A stretch of 64,000 bases of DNA, from the NCBI GenBank assembly GCA_032717465.1, contig CM064732.1, positions 36,341,822 through 36,405,821 on the forward strand, written 5' to 3'. The first letter of the stretch is position 1, and every line of letters begins with the position of its first letter. The translations under genes and the position numbers were made by a program. A model generated the notes under the pieces. It was not told the origin of the DNA. It did not search any database and worked only from the letters and a program-made list of their open reading frames with translations. Source of the DNA: Coenobita brevimanus (taxonomy: Eukaryota; Arthropoda; Malacostraca; Decapoda; Coenobitidae). This document shows positions 63,862 to 64,000 of this stretch, one piece after another.

Positions 63862-64000
63862 GGAATTCGTGAAATGAGTCTGAATTAGGATAGGTGACGG
63901 TTAGGCTAATTTAGTCTGAGGTTAGGTTATGCTGGGATAATCTAGGTTAGGTTAGGCTAGGTTATTTAGGTTAATTTAGGTTAATTCAGATGAGCACTTG
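63862..64000. mobile_element. Fold-back MITE, second copy, left arm (cut by window end)
   Basis: TTCGTGAAATGAGTCTGAAT, then TTAGGTTATGCTGGGATAAT and AGGTTAGGTTAGGCTAGG, closing with AATTCAGATGAGC, follow the same order as 1760-1915 (TTCGTGAAATCAGTCTAAAC, TAGGCTGGGATAATCTAGG, AATTTAGATGAAAGC). The right arm lies outside the window. Confidence 0.8.

Overview
The window is animal, almost certainly arthropod, non-coding DNA made largely of transposable-element remains. No host gene is convincingly complete. A decapod crustacean is my best guess. Evidence seen here: very long TA, CA/GT and CT/GA microsatellites every few kilobases; degenerate TTAGG/CCTAA (pancrustacean telomere-type) repeats; a GT-flanked stretch at 52.62-52.69 kb of a kind I recall from decapod genomes; and the mix of RTE-, Jockey- and CR1-like LINEs with hAT, piggyBac, Tigger and Harbinger-like DNA transposons. 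The taxon is inference.

Layout. 0-5.4 kb: one RTE-like LINE broken by a 1.8 kb hAT-type insertion (8-bp target duplication), a tandem repeat and a TA-flanked MITE. 5.4-8.4 kb: an almost intact endonuclease-RT LINE with a single frameshift, apparently with a 9-bp target duplication. 8.4-12.1 kb: an antisense LINE fragment, then 2 kb of polypyrimidine low-complexity DNA. 12.1-19.15 kb: a Ty3/gypsy-type LTR element with gag, protease and the integrase zinc finger but no RT, a Tigger derivative inside its 5' LTR, and a 60-bp-period hairpin minisatellite in its leader. 19.2-21.7 kb: low-complexity and minisatellite DNA. 21.7-29.4 kb: three LINEs in + orientation. 29.4-33.6 kb: antisense LINE fragments and TTAGG-like DNA.

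33.6-42.5 kb: an antisense hAT transposase pseudogene interrupted by a nearly full CR1-like LINE (ORF1 esterase plus ORF2 EN-RT) and by a TTAA-flanked piggyBac-like element. 43-50.4 kb: minisatellites, an antisense Jockey-like LINE, polypurine DNA and unclassified duplicated repeats. 50.4-51.9 kb: a DNA transposon with palindromic CGTACG subterminal sites, a TATA promoter and a MADF-like ORF. 53.3-54.4 kb: a minisatellite rich in TGACCT half-sites. 56.2-58 kb: an antisense LINE with a 526-residue RT ORF. 58-62.5 kb: tRNA-like SINE candidates, a long-TIR MITE and a CR1-like tail. 62.6-64 kb: a duplicated CCAAT-bearing unit, acidic coding-like DNA, one well-formed candidate exon and the start of a second copy of the fold-back element seen near 1.7 kb.

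The coding material belongs to mobile elements rather than to a cellular pathway. The most unusual structures are the hairpin minisatellite shared by LTR, leader and gag of the 12-19 kb element, the CGTACG-palindrome transposon at 50.4 kb, and the layered insertions whose empty sites can be read directly.
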